Below, piece by piece: positions 8,797-17,499 of a stretch of 64,000 bases of DNA. This stretch comes from Acetobacterium sp. KB-1. GTDB taxonomy: Bacteria; Bacillota; Clostridia; Eubacteriales; Eubacteriaceae. Under the pieces are notes generated by a model. That model had not been told where the DNA came from, did no database searches, and saw only the letters and a program-made list of their open reading frames with translations. Position 1 is the stretch's first letter. Each line of letters starts with the position of its first letter. The translations under genes were made by a program, and so were the position numbers. The stretch lies in contig NZ_CP030040.1 of the NCBI RefSeq assembly GCF_003260995.1, positions 2,452,773 through 2,516,772 on the forward strand. The letters run 5' to 3'.

Positions 8797-9252
8797 TTAC
8801 ATTTTTCCCAACACTTCTTCCACATCCGGTAGGGTACGAATTTCGTATTTTTTAACCCAAATCACCATTCCCGTTTCATTAATCAGAATATTCGCTCTTT
8901 TTGACGCCCCATGCTCTTCGTTGAAGATCCCATAATCTCTGGCTACCTCACCTAAAGGGACAAAGTCTGACAAAATTCTGATGTGTTTTAAGGATAACGC
9001 CCGGGCCCACACTGATTTACTGGGCTGGGGATCAACACTAAGACCCAACACGATGGTGTTTTTTTCCTCGAATCGGTTCGCATTGCGATCAAGCGAGCGC
9101 ATTTGATCGGTGCACACCGATGTAAAAGCCAGCGGATGCCAGGACAGAAGCACCTTTTTTCCTTTTAACTGACTTAGCGTGACCACCTCACCATTTTGAT
9201 CCTGCAATGCAAAATCCGGAGCCATTGCCCCTAATTGAATTATCTCTGCCAT
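8797..9252 (-). CDS. 1-Cys peroxiredoxin (AhpE/Bcp-like, AhpC-TSA family)
   Basis: A 151-residue thioredoxin-fold peroxidase that should reduce hydrogen peroxide or organic hydroperoxides. The peroxidatic site reads PLAFTSVCTDQM, with Cys47 the only cysteine in the protein. A resolving cysteine is therefore absent and an external thiol partner is needed. The N-terminal APDFALQDQNGE and the later GLSVDPQPS blocks are family typical. AAGGAGG lies eight to nine bases before ATG. It stands 41 bases downstream of the GGDEF/HD-GYP gene and is closed by its own terminator. Oxygen and peroxide protection is a common need in acetogens. Confidence 0.85.
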   Translation of the reverse strand: MAEIIQLGAMAPDFALQDQNGEVVTLSQLKGKKVLLSWHPLAFTSVCTDQMRSLDRNANRFEEKNTIVLGLSVDPQPSKSVWARALSLKHIRILSDFVPLGEVARDYGIFNEEHGASKRANILINETGMVIWVKKYEIRTLPDVEEVLGKM

Positions 9253-9293
9253 AACTTCTTCCTCCTTATATTTTTATCTTGTTTTTAATTTTT

Positions 9294-11414
9294 CTAATCC
9301 TCCGTTATTATTGAAATCTCAAGTTCCACTGGCAATCCTTCTTCCTCAATCATTTTAAGAAAGACCTTCGCAATTTCTGGATCAAATTGGGTTCCCGAAC
9401 AGGTTTTCAATTCACCGATAGCATAAGCTAAATCATTGGCTTTTTTATAGCTGCGACTATGAGTCATCACATCAAAGGAATCTACCACGGTGATGATTCG
9501 GCCCAGATAAGGAATATCCTGGGCGCTCAAGCCATTGGGATAGCCAGTTCCATCGTATTTTTCATGGTGCGCCAGAATATAATCGGCAATATGTTCAAGC
9601 GCTGGAGTCGACTTCGCAATCCGATAGCCAATCTCCGGATGGGTTTTTATAATCTCCCATTCGTCATGACTAAGCTTGGCCGGTTTGTCAAGAATATACT
9701 CTGGTATCCCGATTTTGCCGATGTCATGCAGTAACGATAACAGCTCCAAATCATCCAGCTGATCTTTGCGTAAATCCAAACGGCTTCCCAGGGCTTTACT
9801 CAATAGGCCGATCCGCATGGTGTGGGCTTCCGTCTCAGTACTTTTTTCGTGAAGCGTTCTAGCTAACGTTCGAATGGTGGCATTTCTGGAACTGCTGCTT
9901 TCCATCAGCTTATTGCGGTACATTCGGTTCTCCGCCAGGTTTAGTACATCTTCCGGTCTTTTTAGGTCTTCACTCTTTTCAGCATAGCCCATAGCCACAC
10001 TGATCTTTAAATGAAAACCCGGGATTTTTTCAATTTCATTGGTAATCTCTTGAATGATTTGGCAGACTTCCTCCTGAGTAATGTCTTTGAGTAAGATAAC
10101 AAATTCATCTCCAGGCCATCTTGAAATTATATCGGTCGGCCTACAAATTCGTCTGAGCACATTGCTTACGGTAATCAGTACCTGATCACCTTCCTGATGG
10201 CCAAAGGCATCATTTGTCAGTTTAAGGCCGTTGATATCACACATGATAATAAAATAGTGGCTCTCATTCTGACGACTGATGGATTCAAACTGCATTTTCA
10301 TATAATCGCGATTTTTAAGCCGGGTCAAGGGATCAGAATAACTTAAAAACAAAACTTCTTCCTCTTTTGTTTTTCTTTTGGTAATATTGGATTTGATACG
10401 CTGATTGGCCTGATTTATTTGCTTAAGCATCTGATTGATTGAAACCGCCAGCATTTTTAGTTCATCCTTTCCATCCATTTCGATGGATAAGGTCGTATCT
10501 CGTTTTAACCCCACTTCTTTGGTAAAGGCGATGAGTTTTTCAATTCTTTTTAAAAAATACCGATCGACAATAAAATAATCAATGCTGAGGATGACTATCA
10601 GAATAAGAATGAAACTGGCCATAAACAGATTAAACTGATCTTTTACAAAGCTATAGTTTTCTTCAATCCGGGAAATTGTCATTAAGATGGTTTCCTCATC
10701 GTAGCTATCCCGCTGAAGACGACTGGCTGTGAGATAAGGTTTTCCAGCAAATTCTCTTTTGACAATCTGGTTTTCCAAAACGACGGCAGCCGACCCGGCT
10801 TCTCTGAATTCCACATTGACGCCGGTTAGTACTTCAATGTAAGCGGTCATTTCCTTATCAACATTTTTGAACATCACCATACTACCATTACTTGTTGCTG
10901 TACGACTGGAATTATTAACCCGCCCGGAGGCAATCAGATATGGCTGCCCATTCAGAATAATCAGATCTGTTTTAGCGTCCTCACCATCAGTGATCGATCC
11001 GCTATAAAAGTTGTTTTGTCTGATTTTTTCGATCAAGGCAACCGTTTCTTCATTTTTCAGGTCAAAATCCGAATAAGCGATCACCTCATTGTTTTGATTT
11101 GCGAAGAGCATCATATTTAAGCTCAAGTTTTCCAGGGACGCCGGATTAAGATTCACGGTTACGTAGCTTGGATTCCGGTCGTTTATAAAACGATAGGTAT
11201 CGTCCCAATAGGCCCAATCTTTCAAAATACTATTGAGGTCTTCTTTTTCATTTTCGATGATGGTTTCAACCATTTCAAAATCTTTGCTGATCTGTATTCT
11301 CTGGGCTTCCTCAACATAGCCATAGAAAACCCCGTAAAAAATCCCATAGGTAAGGCCCAAGAGCACGGCGGCACTGCACAAGGCGATCATAATTGCTTTA
11401 TGTTTTAATTTCAT
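9294..11414 (-). CDS. Membrane CHASE4-type sensor with GGDEF and HD-GYP domains
   Basis: A protein of about 706 residues. Order: a transmembrane helix near the N-terminus, a roughly 200-residue extracellular CHASE4-like region (including LKDWAYWDDTYRFI), a second membrane helix, HAMP-like linker, GGDEF domain and C-terminal HD-GYP domain. The cyclase signature reads RWPGDEF (Pro434 replaces the first Gly), so diguanylate cyclase activity is doubtful. The HD-GYP part has HDIGKIGIP and HHEKYDGTGYP, a complete set for c-di-GMP phosphodiesterase. I prefer the ATG at 11414 over an upstream TTG. Net effect is predicted to be c-di-GMP breakdown in response to an external signal. Confidence 0.85.
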   Translation of the reverse strand: MKLKHKAIMIALCSAAVLLGLTYGIFYGVFYGYVEEAQRIQISKDFEMVETIIENEKEDLNSILKDWAYWDDTYRFINDRNPSYVTVNLNPASLENLSLNMMLFANQNNEVIAYSDFDLKNEETVALIEKIRQNNFYSGSITDGEDAKTDLIILNGQPYLIASGRVNNSSRTATSNGSMVMFKNVDKEMTAYIEVLTGVNVEFREAGSAAVVLENQIVKREFAGKPYLTASRLQRDSYDEETILMTISRIEENYSFVKDQFNLFMASFILILIVILSIDYFIVDRYFLKRIEKLIAFTKEVGLKRDTTLSIEMDGKDELKMLAVSINQMLKQINQANQRIKSNITKRKTKEEEVLFLSYSDPLTRLKNRDYMKMQFESISRQNESHYFIIMCDINGLKLTNDAFGHQEGDQVLITVSNVLRRICRPTDIISRWPGDEFVILLKDITQEEVCQIIQEITNEIEKIPGFHLKISVAMGYAEKSEDLKRPEDVLNLAENRMYRNKLMESSSSRNATIRTLARTLHEKSTETEAHTMRIGLLSKALGSRLDLRKDQLDDLELLSLLHDIGKIGIPEYILDKPAKLSHDEWEIIKTHPEIGYRIAKSTPALEHIADYILAHHEKYDGTGYPNGLSAQDIPYLGRIITVVDSFDVMTHSRSYKKANDLAYAIGELKTCSGTQFDPEIAKVFLKMIEEEGLPVELEISIITED

Positions 11415-11706
11415 ATGACACCATCTCTGTCTTTTTAAACTGACTCCGCTCAATTTAATTTATTTAATCGTTTTCTATATACCGTTGTTTACTATTATTC
11501 CGTAAGCATCATTCTAATTATAGCGCATATTTTCTCTCATCCTTTGATTGCTTCAATCCACCAGGGCTACTCTAATTAAAGTAATTCTATTTGATCCTAT
11601 CATAACAATAATAACCTTAAAATGACAGTTTTTATTTACTAATTTAACCCTATTTTTTTCATGTTCTATCTTATTTTGCCCTCCTAACTAAACCAGCTCT
11701 TAGCTC

Positions 11707-11734
11707 TTGACATTTTTACTTTACATGATATAAT
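11707..11734 (+). promoter_or_regulatory. Sigma-A promoter of thiC
   Basis: TTGACA (11707-11712) and TATAAT (11729-11734) with a 16-base spacer, about 20 bases before the TPP aptamer. Both hexamers match the consensus perfectly. Confidence 0.85.
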
Positions 11735-11753
11735 GTTGGCAATTAAATACTGA

Positions 11754-11835
11754 TTTGCGGGGGGACTTATAAAGTTGAGAAGGTTAAAACCTGACCCTTT
11801 GAACCTGTTAGTTAATACTGACGTAGGGAAGCAAG
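11754..11835 (+). promoter_or_regulatory. TPP riboswitch (THI box) controlling thiC
   Basis: The leader contains the THI-box landmarks in order: a P1 arm TTTGC, GGGG, TTGAGA, ACCCTTTGAACCTG and GACGTAGGGAAGCAA, whose GCAA pairs with the opening TTGC. The aptamer starts about 13 bases after the predicted transcription start. A rho-independent hairpin lies 33 bases downstream, so thiamine pyrophosphate should favour premature termination and repress thiC. Confidence 0.93.
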
Positions 11836-11868
11836 GCGTTTTGGCTAATTTTCAAATACGTGTTTTCA

Positions 11869-11899
11869 GTGCTTTCCTATTCGGGAAGGCACTTTTTTT
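11869..11899 (+). terminator. Riboswitch-controlled terminator before thiC
   Basis: A 9-bp stem (11869-11877 with 11884-11892, one G-U pair) followed by seven T. Its place between the TPP aptamer and the thiC start makes it the expression platform. Confidence 0.85.
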
Positions 11900-11934
11900 G
11901 TGCCTAAAAATCTCTGATTTGAAAGGAATGTATT

Positions 11935-13248
11935 GTGAAAAACTACAAAACTCAAATGGAAGCGGCAAAAAAGGGGATTATCACCCCGGAAATGAAAACA
12001 GTGGCACAAAAGGAAAATATGGATGCTGCCAAACTTATGGCTCTGGTCGGCTGCGGCCAGGTTGCTATACCAGCCAATATCAGACATCATTCCCTTTCGC
12101 CGGAAGGTGTTGGCACCGGTCTGAAAACTAAAACCAATGTGAATCTCGGCGTATCGGGAGATTGTCTAAACTATGAGGCGGAACTGGAGAAGGTAAACCT
12201 CTCTCTAAAATTTGGGGTCGAATCGATTATGGACTTAAGTAACTACGGGAAAACCAACACTTTTAGAAAACAACTCATTAAAATGTCCCCTGCAATGATT
12301 GGTACGGTTCCGATGTATGATGCCATCGGTTATCTTGACAAAGATCTACTTGCAATTACCGCCCAGGATTTTATGCGGGTTGTCCGAGCCCACGCCGAAG
12401 AAGGGGTTGACTTTATGACGATTCATGCCGGCATTAATAAACGGGCGGTAGAAGCCTTTAAGCGGGATGGACGGCGAACAAATATTGTCTCCCGGGGCGG
12501 CTCACTGCTCTTTGCCTGGATGGAAATGACGGGTAATGAAAATCCCTTTTACGAATATTATGATGATTTTCTTAAGATCCTCCGGGAGTTTGATGTCACC
12601 ATCAGTTTAGGTGACGCCCTGCGCCCTGGTTGCATTGATGACAGCTCCGATGCTTCTCAGCTCAGTGAACTCATCGAACTGGGTCACCTAACCAAACGGG
12701 CTTGGGCTAAGGATGTCCAGGTAATGGTTGAAGGACCTGGTCATATGGGGATTAATGAAATTTCCGCCAACATTGTTTTTCAGAAAAAATTGTGTCATAA
12801 TGCGCCCTTCTATGTTCTTGGCCCCTTAGTAACTGATGTTGCCCCAGGCTATGACCATATTACCGCTGCCATTGGCGGAGCTATTGCCGCTGCCAATGGG
12901 GCCGATTTTCTTTGCTATGTAACCCCAGCCGAGCATTTGCGCCTCCCGGATGCTAATGATGTCAAGGAAGGGATTATTGCAACAAAGATTGCCGCCCATG
13001 CTGCCGATATTGCCAAAGGTATACCCAACGCGCGAGACTGGGATAACAAGATGTCTGACGCCCGGCGAAAGATCGATTGGGATGCCATGTTCGAACTGGC
13101 TATTGATGGCGAAAAAGCCAAAGACTATTACGAAAGCACCCCCACCGAAGAAAAACATAGCTGCTCGATGTGTGGCAAAATGTGCGCGGTGCGCACCACT
13201 AATATGATTCTTGAAGGCAAAACCGTGACACTCCATCCTGAGAACTGA
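11935..13248 (+). CDS. thiC: Phosphomethylpyrimidine synthase ThiC
   Basis: A 437-residue radical-SAM enzyme that turns 5-aminoimidazole ribonucleotide into hydroxymethylpyrimidine phosphate for thiamine synthesis. Family blocks seen: [42 protein letters not shown] and [12 protein letters not shown]. The C-terminal cluster motif is C410-SM-C413-GKM-C417, the spacing I associate with the short clostridial/archaeal ThiC form (E. coli has one more residue between the last two cysteines). The start is GTG with AAAGGA upstream; no ATG fits. Expression is governed by the TPP riboswitch and its terminator. No other thi gene is in this window. Confidence 0.96.
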   Translation: MKNYKTQMEAAKKGIITPEMKTVAQKENMDAAKLMALVGCGQVAIPANIRHHSLSPEGVGTGLKTKTNVNLGVSGDCLNYEAELEKVNLSLKFGVESIMDLSNYGKTNTFRKQLIKMSPAMIGTVPMYDAIGYLDKDLLAITAQDFMRVVRAHAEEGVDFMTIHAGINKRAVEAFKRDGRRTNIVSRGGSLLFAWMEMTGNENPFYEYYDDFLKILREFDVTISLGDALRPGCIDDSSDASQLSELIELGHLTKRAWAKDVQVMVEGPGHMGINEISANIVFQKKLCHNAPFYVLGPLVTDVAPGYDHITAAIGGAIAAANGADFLCYVTPAEHLRLPDANDVKEGIIATKIAAHAADIAKGIPNARDWDNKMSDARRKIDWDAMFELAIDGEKAKDYYESTPTEEKHSCSMCGKMCAVRTTNMILEGKTVTLHPEN

Positions 13249-13359
13249 TCAACTTTATTTAATTTAGCACTTATCTTTTTTTTTGATCTGCCGATATTAA
13301 TTCTAACGGATTACGTCTTTTTGGGCGTGATCATTTCGTAAAAACATGGAGGTGGATTT

Positions 13360-14502
13360 ATGAAAATCGAAAGTTCAACCGTCACAATGGCAAGTCAAAG
13401 CAGTTATAGGGAAGCAACCAAATCTGTCGGATCTTTGAGAGTTTGGGATGCTCAGGGCAATGCCGTAACTTCAACCACAGCCAGCGCTTCTGCAAAGGGG
13501 ATGGATATCCTTGAGTTGTCAGAACAAGCTAAAAAGTTACCTGCTCAAACCCCTATATCAAATCAAACCCCAGTGTCAACAGTGGCCTCGGGAGATGAAA
13601 CCGCTTCGCTCTCCAGTAAAGAAGAACAGGAGCTAACGCTACTAGAACAAATGCTTAAGGCATTAACCCGAAAAAAAATGAAATTTGTGATGCCTAAAAA
13701 AATTACTTTGGAAAATCCGAAAATGAGTCAGTCCATTCAAAACGCCTATGCCAGTCGAAGTGCACTACTGACCGCTGCCGCCGGGTGGGCTCAGGGTTTA
13801 GCCGGTGCTCAACCCCGCAGTGCTTCTCCTAGTGGCGGCTTTGAATACAATCAGAGCGTCACCCACTATGAATCTGAAAGTACTTCATTTCAGGCTCAGG
13901 CAATGGTGAAAACTGCCGATGGCCGAGAAATCAATGTCAATCTGCAACTTTCCCTCAGCCGGGAATTTATGTCCTATTCCAATCTCAATATCAAAGCTGG
14001 CAATGAGCCGGTTCAGGTTGACCCGCTGGTTATTAATTTCGGTGCCGCCACCACCTCGCTGACGCAGCAGAAATATGCCTTTGATATTGATGCCAACGGC
14101 ACCCTGGATCAAATTTCCTTTGTTAGTCCCGGCAGCGGTTTCCTGGCCTTGGACCTTAATGGCGATGGTAAAATTAATGACGGCAGTGAGCTGTTCGGCC
14201 CGCAAAGCGGCAACGGTTTTGATGATTTGGCAAAATATGATTCCGATGGCAATAACTGGATCGACGAGAACGATCCCATCTATGATAAGCTACAGATCTG
14301 GTCCAAAGATTCCTCCGGTAACGATGTGTTAGTGGCACTGGGTCAGAAAGGCGTAGGCGCCATTTATCTGGGCAATGTCAGCACCAGCTTCGCACTCAAA
14401 GGGGCCGACAATCAAACCGATGGCCAACTGCAACGCACTGGCATCTATCTTAATGAAAATGGTTCGGCCGGAACGATTCAGCATATTGATCTGAGTATCT
14501 AA
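13360..14502 (+). CDS. Protein with calcium-binding EF-hand-like loops, unknown function
   Basis: A 380-residue protein without signal peptide or membrane segment. The first 140 residues are low-complexity, Ser/Thr/Ala/Gln-rich with a basic helix (LKALTRKKMKFVMPKK). The C-terminal part has LDLNGDGKINDGSELFG and a second loop YDSDGNNWIDENDPIYDKL, both matching EF-hand/dockerin-like DxDxDG calcium loops, flanked by beta-rich sequence. I have seen this double-loop module in uncharacterised bacterial proteins of similar length but know no function for it. The start has GGAGGTGG upstream. It is transcribed alone: a terminator follows at once. Export by a leaderless route, or a surface or flagellar role, would be guesswork. 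Confidence 0.75.
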   Translation: MKIESSTVTMASQSSYREATKSVGSLRVWDAQGNAVTSTTASASAKGMDILELSEQAKKLPAQTPISNQTPVSTVASGDETASLSSKEEQELTLLEQMLKALTRKKMKFVMPKKITLENPKMSQSIQNAYASRSALLTAAAGWAQGLAGAQPRSASPSGGFEYNQSVTHYESESTSFQAQAMVKTADGREINVNLQLSLSREFMSYSNLNIKAGNEPVQVDPLVINFGAATTSLTQQKYAFDIDANGTLDQISFVSPGSGFLALDLNGDGKINDGSELFGPQSGNGFDDLAKYDSDGNNWIDENDPIYDKLQIWSKDSSGNDVLVALGQKGVGAIYLGNVSTSFALKGADNQTDGQLQRTGIYLNENGSAGTIQHIDLSI

Positions 14503-14540
14503 GAGCTAAAACTTAATTTCATTACGATCCGCCAAATAAA

Positions 14541-14576
14541 AGGTTTTGTTAATTTTGATTGACAAAACCTCTTTTT
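14541..14576 (+). terminator. Intrinsic terminator
   Basis: A 9-bp stem (AGGTTTTGT with ACAAAACCT) and 12-base loop, followed by C and five T, just after the calcium-loop gene. Confidence 0.8.
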
Positions 14577-14617
14577 ATTGTTTAAAATTGAAATAAAACT
14601 TAACTGATGAGGGCATT

Positions 14618-16045
14618 ATGAAACAACGAAATAAAGTCGGACTGCTGATCTCACTAATCATACTCATTGGTATCGTTGCTATTGTGTTCTTCAGCTTTGC
14701 AACCTACAGCAAGATCATTAAAGATGATGTACTAAATATTTCCAAACTCACCTCCACTAATATCTACTCAGAAATTAACAACGAACTGACCAAACCGATC
14801 TTTGTCAGCCTGACCATGGCTAACGACAGTTTTGTCAAGCAGTGGCTCCAGCAGGAAGATTCTTCGCAAAACCATGAAATCATTGACTATTTGTGGGGAA
14901 TCCGAAGCAAATATAATTACCATTCTGTCTTTTTGATTTCAGCCAAATCGCTACACTATTTTCATTACAATGGCTTATTTAAAACCATTTCTCCCCAGGA
15001 TGACCACGATCAATGGTATTACGACTTTATCAATCAGGATCAGCTTTATATCCTGGATGTCGATCAGGATCAGGTCGATAACCAACGCTTGACGATCTTT
15101 ATCAATTGTAAAATACTAGATGAGCAGGGAAACCTTCTGGGCGTGGCCGGGGTCGGAATTGAAATGACTTATGTCCAGGAGCTACTTAAGAATTTTGAAC
15201 GGGATTATGATCTGGAAGCCTTTCTCGTTGATGAAACGGGCTTGATTCAGGCTCACACCAATCCCAATCTGATTGAAAATCAAAATATCAACGATCTGGA
15301 AATTTATGCCACCATCGGCTCTGATCTTTATAATAAAGCCGACACCATCAATGTGTTTAATGATGATAATTTATATAATCAGCAATATATCATCAGTCAC
15401 TATATTGAAGAACTAAACTGGTATCTGATCATTAGAAAAGACACCTCAGAGCTGGCTCAGTCCTTTAATCAACAATTATACTATGATCTCTTTATTGTCA
15501 TTTTAGTCCTGGCCTCTGTGCTGATCATTGTCCAGCGAATCATTATAAAAAATGATCATCAAATGAAACAACTGGCTCTGCTGGATAATTTGGGTATCCT
15601 CTCCAATCGGAAAGATTTCGATCAGAATTTAAAAACCACACTGGCTCTGACTGATGAAACAAAGGACTTCTGGTCGGTTTTCCTAATTGATTTGGATCAC
15701 TTTAAAGACGTCAACGATACCCACGGTCATCTACAGGGGGACAAGATCTTAAAACATGTGATGACACTATGCAAAACAGCTCTTAGTGATCATCTCATCA
15801 CTCGCTGGGGTGGTGACGAGTTTAGCGGTATTATTTACCTTTCTGGGGTTTTAGCCGCTGAAAAACTAGAGACCCTGCGACTTGAAATTGTTAATGACCC
15901 ATTGCTTGCAAAATTTAATATCACCGTCAGTATCGGGGTAACCCAAGCCATTGATATCGATACCGAAGATACCATCGTCCGGCGAGCTGACAACGCCCTT
16001 TATCAGTCCAAGACCAACGGTAAAAATCAGGTTACCCTGCTTTAA
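14618..16045 (+). CDS. Membrane diguanylate cyclase with extracellular Cache-like sensor
   Basis: A 475-residue protein: N-terminal membrane helix (about 8-30), a dCache-like periplasm-facing region (about 35-285, with DQWYYDF and GVAGVGIEMTYV), a second membrane helix (about 290-310) and a GGDEF domain to the end. The cyclase core is intact: DLDHFKDVNDTHGH and RWGGDEF (398-402), so GTP-to-c-di-GMP synthesis is expected. No RxxD inhibitory site was obvious ahead of GGDEF. The sensor fold is like those binding small organic molecules, but the ligand is unknown. A Shine-Dalgarno GAGGG precedes the ATG. It is monocistronic between two terminators. Confidence 0.88.
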   Translation: MKQRNKVGLLISLIILIGIVAIVFFSFATYSKIIKDDVLNISKLTSTNIYSEINNELTKPIFVSLTMANDSFVKQWLQQEDSSQNHEIIDYLWGIRSKYNYHSVFLISAKSLHYFHYNGLFKTISPQDDHDQWYYDFINQDQLYILDVDQDQVDNQRLTIFINCKILDEQGNLLGVAGVGIEMTYVQELLKNFERDYDLEAFLVDETGLIQAHTNPNLIENQNINDLEIYATIGSDLYNKADTINVFNDDNLYNQQYIISHYIEELNWYLIIRKDTSELAQSFNQQLYYDLFIVILVLASVLIIVQRIIIKNDHQMKQLALLDNLGILSNRKDFDQNLKTTLALTDETKDFWSVFLIDLDHFKDVNDTHGHLQGDKILKHVMTLCKTALSDHLITRWGGDEFSGIIYLSGVLAAEKLETLRLEIVNDPLLAKFNITVSIGVTQAIDIDTEDTIVRRADNALYQSKTNGKNQVTLL

Positions 16046-16062
16046 TCATAAAGTCGAAAAAA

Positions 16063-16095
16063 GGATGAATTGCCATACAGCAATCCATCCTTTTT
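16063..16095. terminator. Bidirectional terminator
   Basis: An 11-bp stem with one mismatch (16063-16073 with 16080-16090), A-rich before and T-rich after. It serves the cyclase gene on the plus strand and the convergent acetyltransferase gene on the minus strand. Confidence 0.75.
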
Positions 16096-16101
16096 ATTTA
16101 T

Positions 16102-16638
16102 CTATGCATCGATCGATTTATAGATTTGGGTAAATACCTGGTATCTAAAATTTTTAAAGTCTTCTTCTGTCAAAGGCTGAGGAAAACGCATTATTTTAAG
16201 CGGAATTTTTTTACTCGCATCACCCCGCATCACCGGCTGATCATAACCGTATTCAGACAGGTGAAACCCCAACCGCTGATAAAACCCAATCCGGCGTAAG
16301 TTGATTTCATTTTTTTCATCCTCCACCTCAATCATCACCGGCTTTGAAGTCCGCGACAAATAAGCGGCCATCATTCCCGAACCGATTCCGCCGCTCCGCC
16401 TTGTCGGGTCCACCGCGAAATGTTCCACAAAGACAGTTGAACCCATATCCCATTCAGCAATAAAACCTAGGATTTCATCCGCTTCGTTTTTTGAAGTCCA
16501 AATGGTGTAATTGGGATCCCTAAGCTGAGCCCTTGCGTTTTCCCGGGTTCTGATCTCTTCCTTAGGAAAAGAACACACCATCAGTTGATATATTTTTTCA
16601 AAATCTTTTTCATCTAATTTCAATCGTTCGATTGTCAT
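16102..16638 (-). CDS. GNAT family N-acetyltransferase
   Basis: A 178-residue acetyltransferase-fold protein. The acetyl-CoA-binding motif A is VDPTRRSGGIGSGMMAAYL, followed by a helix and the RRIGFYQRLGFHLSEYGYDQP block typical of motif B. The substrate cannot be told. The ATG at 16638 is adopted; a GTG one codon earlier is equally possible. The next GNAT gene lies 40 bases upstream on the same strand, so the two may share a transcript, though their sequences are only distantly alike. Confidence 0.8.
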   Translation of the reverse strand: MTIERLKLDEKDFEKIYQLMVCSFPKEEIRTRENARAQLRDPNYTIWTSKNEADEILGFIAEWDMGSTVFVEHFAVDPTRRSGGIGSGMMAAYLSRTSKPVMIEVEDEKNEINLRRIGFYQRLGFHLSEYGYDQPVMRGDASKKIPLKIMRFPQPLTEEDFKNFRYQVFTQIYKSIDA

Positions 16639-16678
16639 CACATCACTTTCTTTATTTTATAATTTTTATGCAAACTAC

Positions 16679-17164
16679 TTACCAACTTTTTAAAAAAATA
16701 AGCGTGTCCACATAGCTATTATCGTTTAGTCGATAGCCTTCTTTAATGGTCCCAATGATTTTAAAACCCAGTTTCAAATACAGGGTGATAGCGGGATAAT
16801 TGGTCGCCACCACCGCATTAAACTGGAGACCTTTAAAGCCACTTTCCTTGCTGCGCATGAGGCAGTCTTCCACCAGCAGACGTCCAATGCCTTTGCCCCG
16901 ATATTCTTTTGCAACCCCAAATGAAGCATTAGCAATATGCCCGCACCGACCAATATTATTAGGATGAAGAATGTAAAGCCCCACAACCGCTTCCCCGCAC
17001 CGGGCACAAATCGTTTTGGTCTGCTGGGTAAACATCGCTGCTGCCTCTTTTTCACTAAGATGTTTGTCACCGGGAAAACTATTTGCCTCGGCGACGATAT
17101 AATTCCAAATTTCTGTCGCCTGTTTTACATCTTCTTGATTTAATTGTCTCATTTCGATATCCAT
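16679..17164 (-). CDS. GNAT family N-acetyltransferase
   Basis: A 161-residue protein with a clear GNAT core: FGVAKEYRGKGIGRLLVEDC (acetyl-CoA pyrophosphate loop) and NYPAITLYLKLGFKIIGTI. The C-terminus (GYRLNDNSYVDTLIFLKSW) resembles RimI- or phosphinothricin-acetyltransferase-like members, which modify small amines or protein N-termini; the substrate is unknown. The start is set at ATG 17164 because AGGAGG sits five bases upstream and would overlap the in-frame GTG two codons earlier. First gene of a probable two-gene acetyltransferase unit. Confidence 0.82.
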   Translation of the reverse strand: MDIEMRQLNQEDVKQATEIWNYIVAEANSFPGDKHLSEKEAAAMFTQQTKTICARCGEAVVGLYILHPNNIGRCGHIANASFGVAKEYRGKGIGRLLVEDCLMRSKESGFKGLQFNAVVATNYPAITLYLKLGFKIIGTIKEGYRLNDNSYVDTLIFLKSW

Positions 17165-17325
17165 CGACACCTCCTAAAACCTATTACTTTGTACCAATTG
17201 TTTTTCTCAAACACCAACTATAATTATTCAATATAACATAAGTCCTACTTTTCTCCAACAAAAAAAAGGCCTGCTATTTCGCTGCCACCCCAAATTTTAG
17301 TAATTCTTATTTTTTACAATTATTT

Positions 17326-17354
17326 TTGATTTATTTTAAAAACTCCGCTATAAT
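17326..17354 (+). promoter_or_regulatory. Sigma-A promoter of acoR
   Basis: TTGATT (17326-17331) and TATAAT (17349-17354) with a 17-base spacer. The leader to acoR is about 140 bases and includes a GCGATCGC palindrome; no riboswitch class was recognised in it. Confidence 0.65.
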
Positions 17355-17499
17355 GTGAATCAATAAGACCAATCGTCTTTGTCCACTACTGTAGCGATCG
17401 CTAAGACTAATTCTATTTTCACCGACCTTCAACGCGTCTTCGACAGCATACCCGTGCTCTGTTGCTTTACCGTATTCTTTGCAGAAAGGATTAACTAAG

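Noticed and set aside
12826..13236. Antisense open frame inside thiC
   Set aside because: It lies wholly within a highly conserved gene and is explained by codon bias; no start signal.
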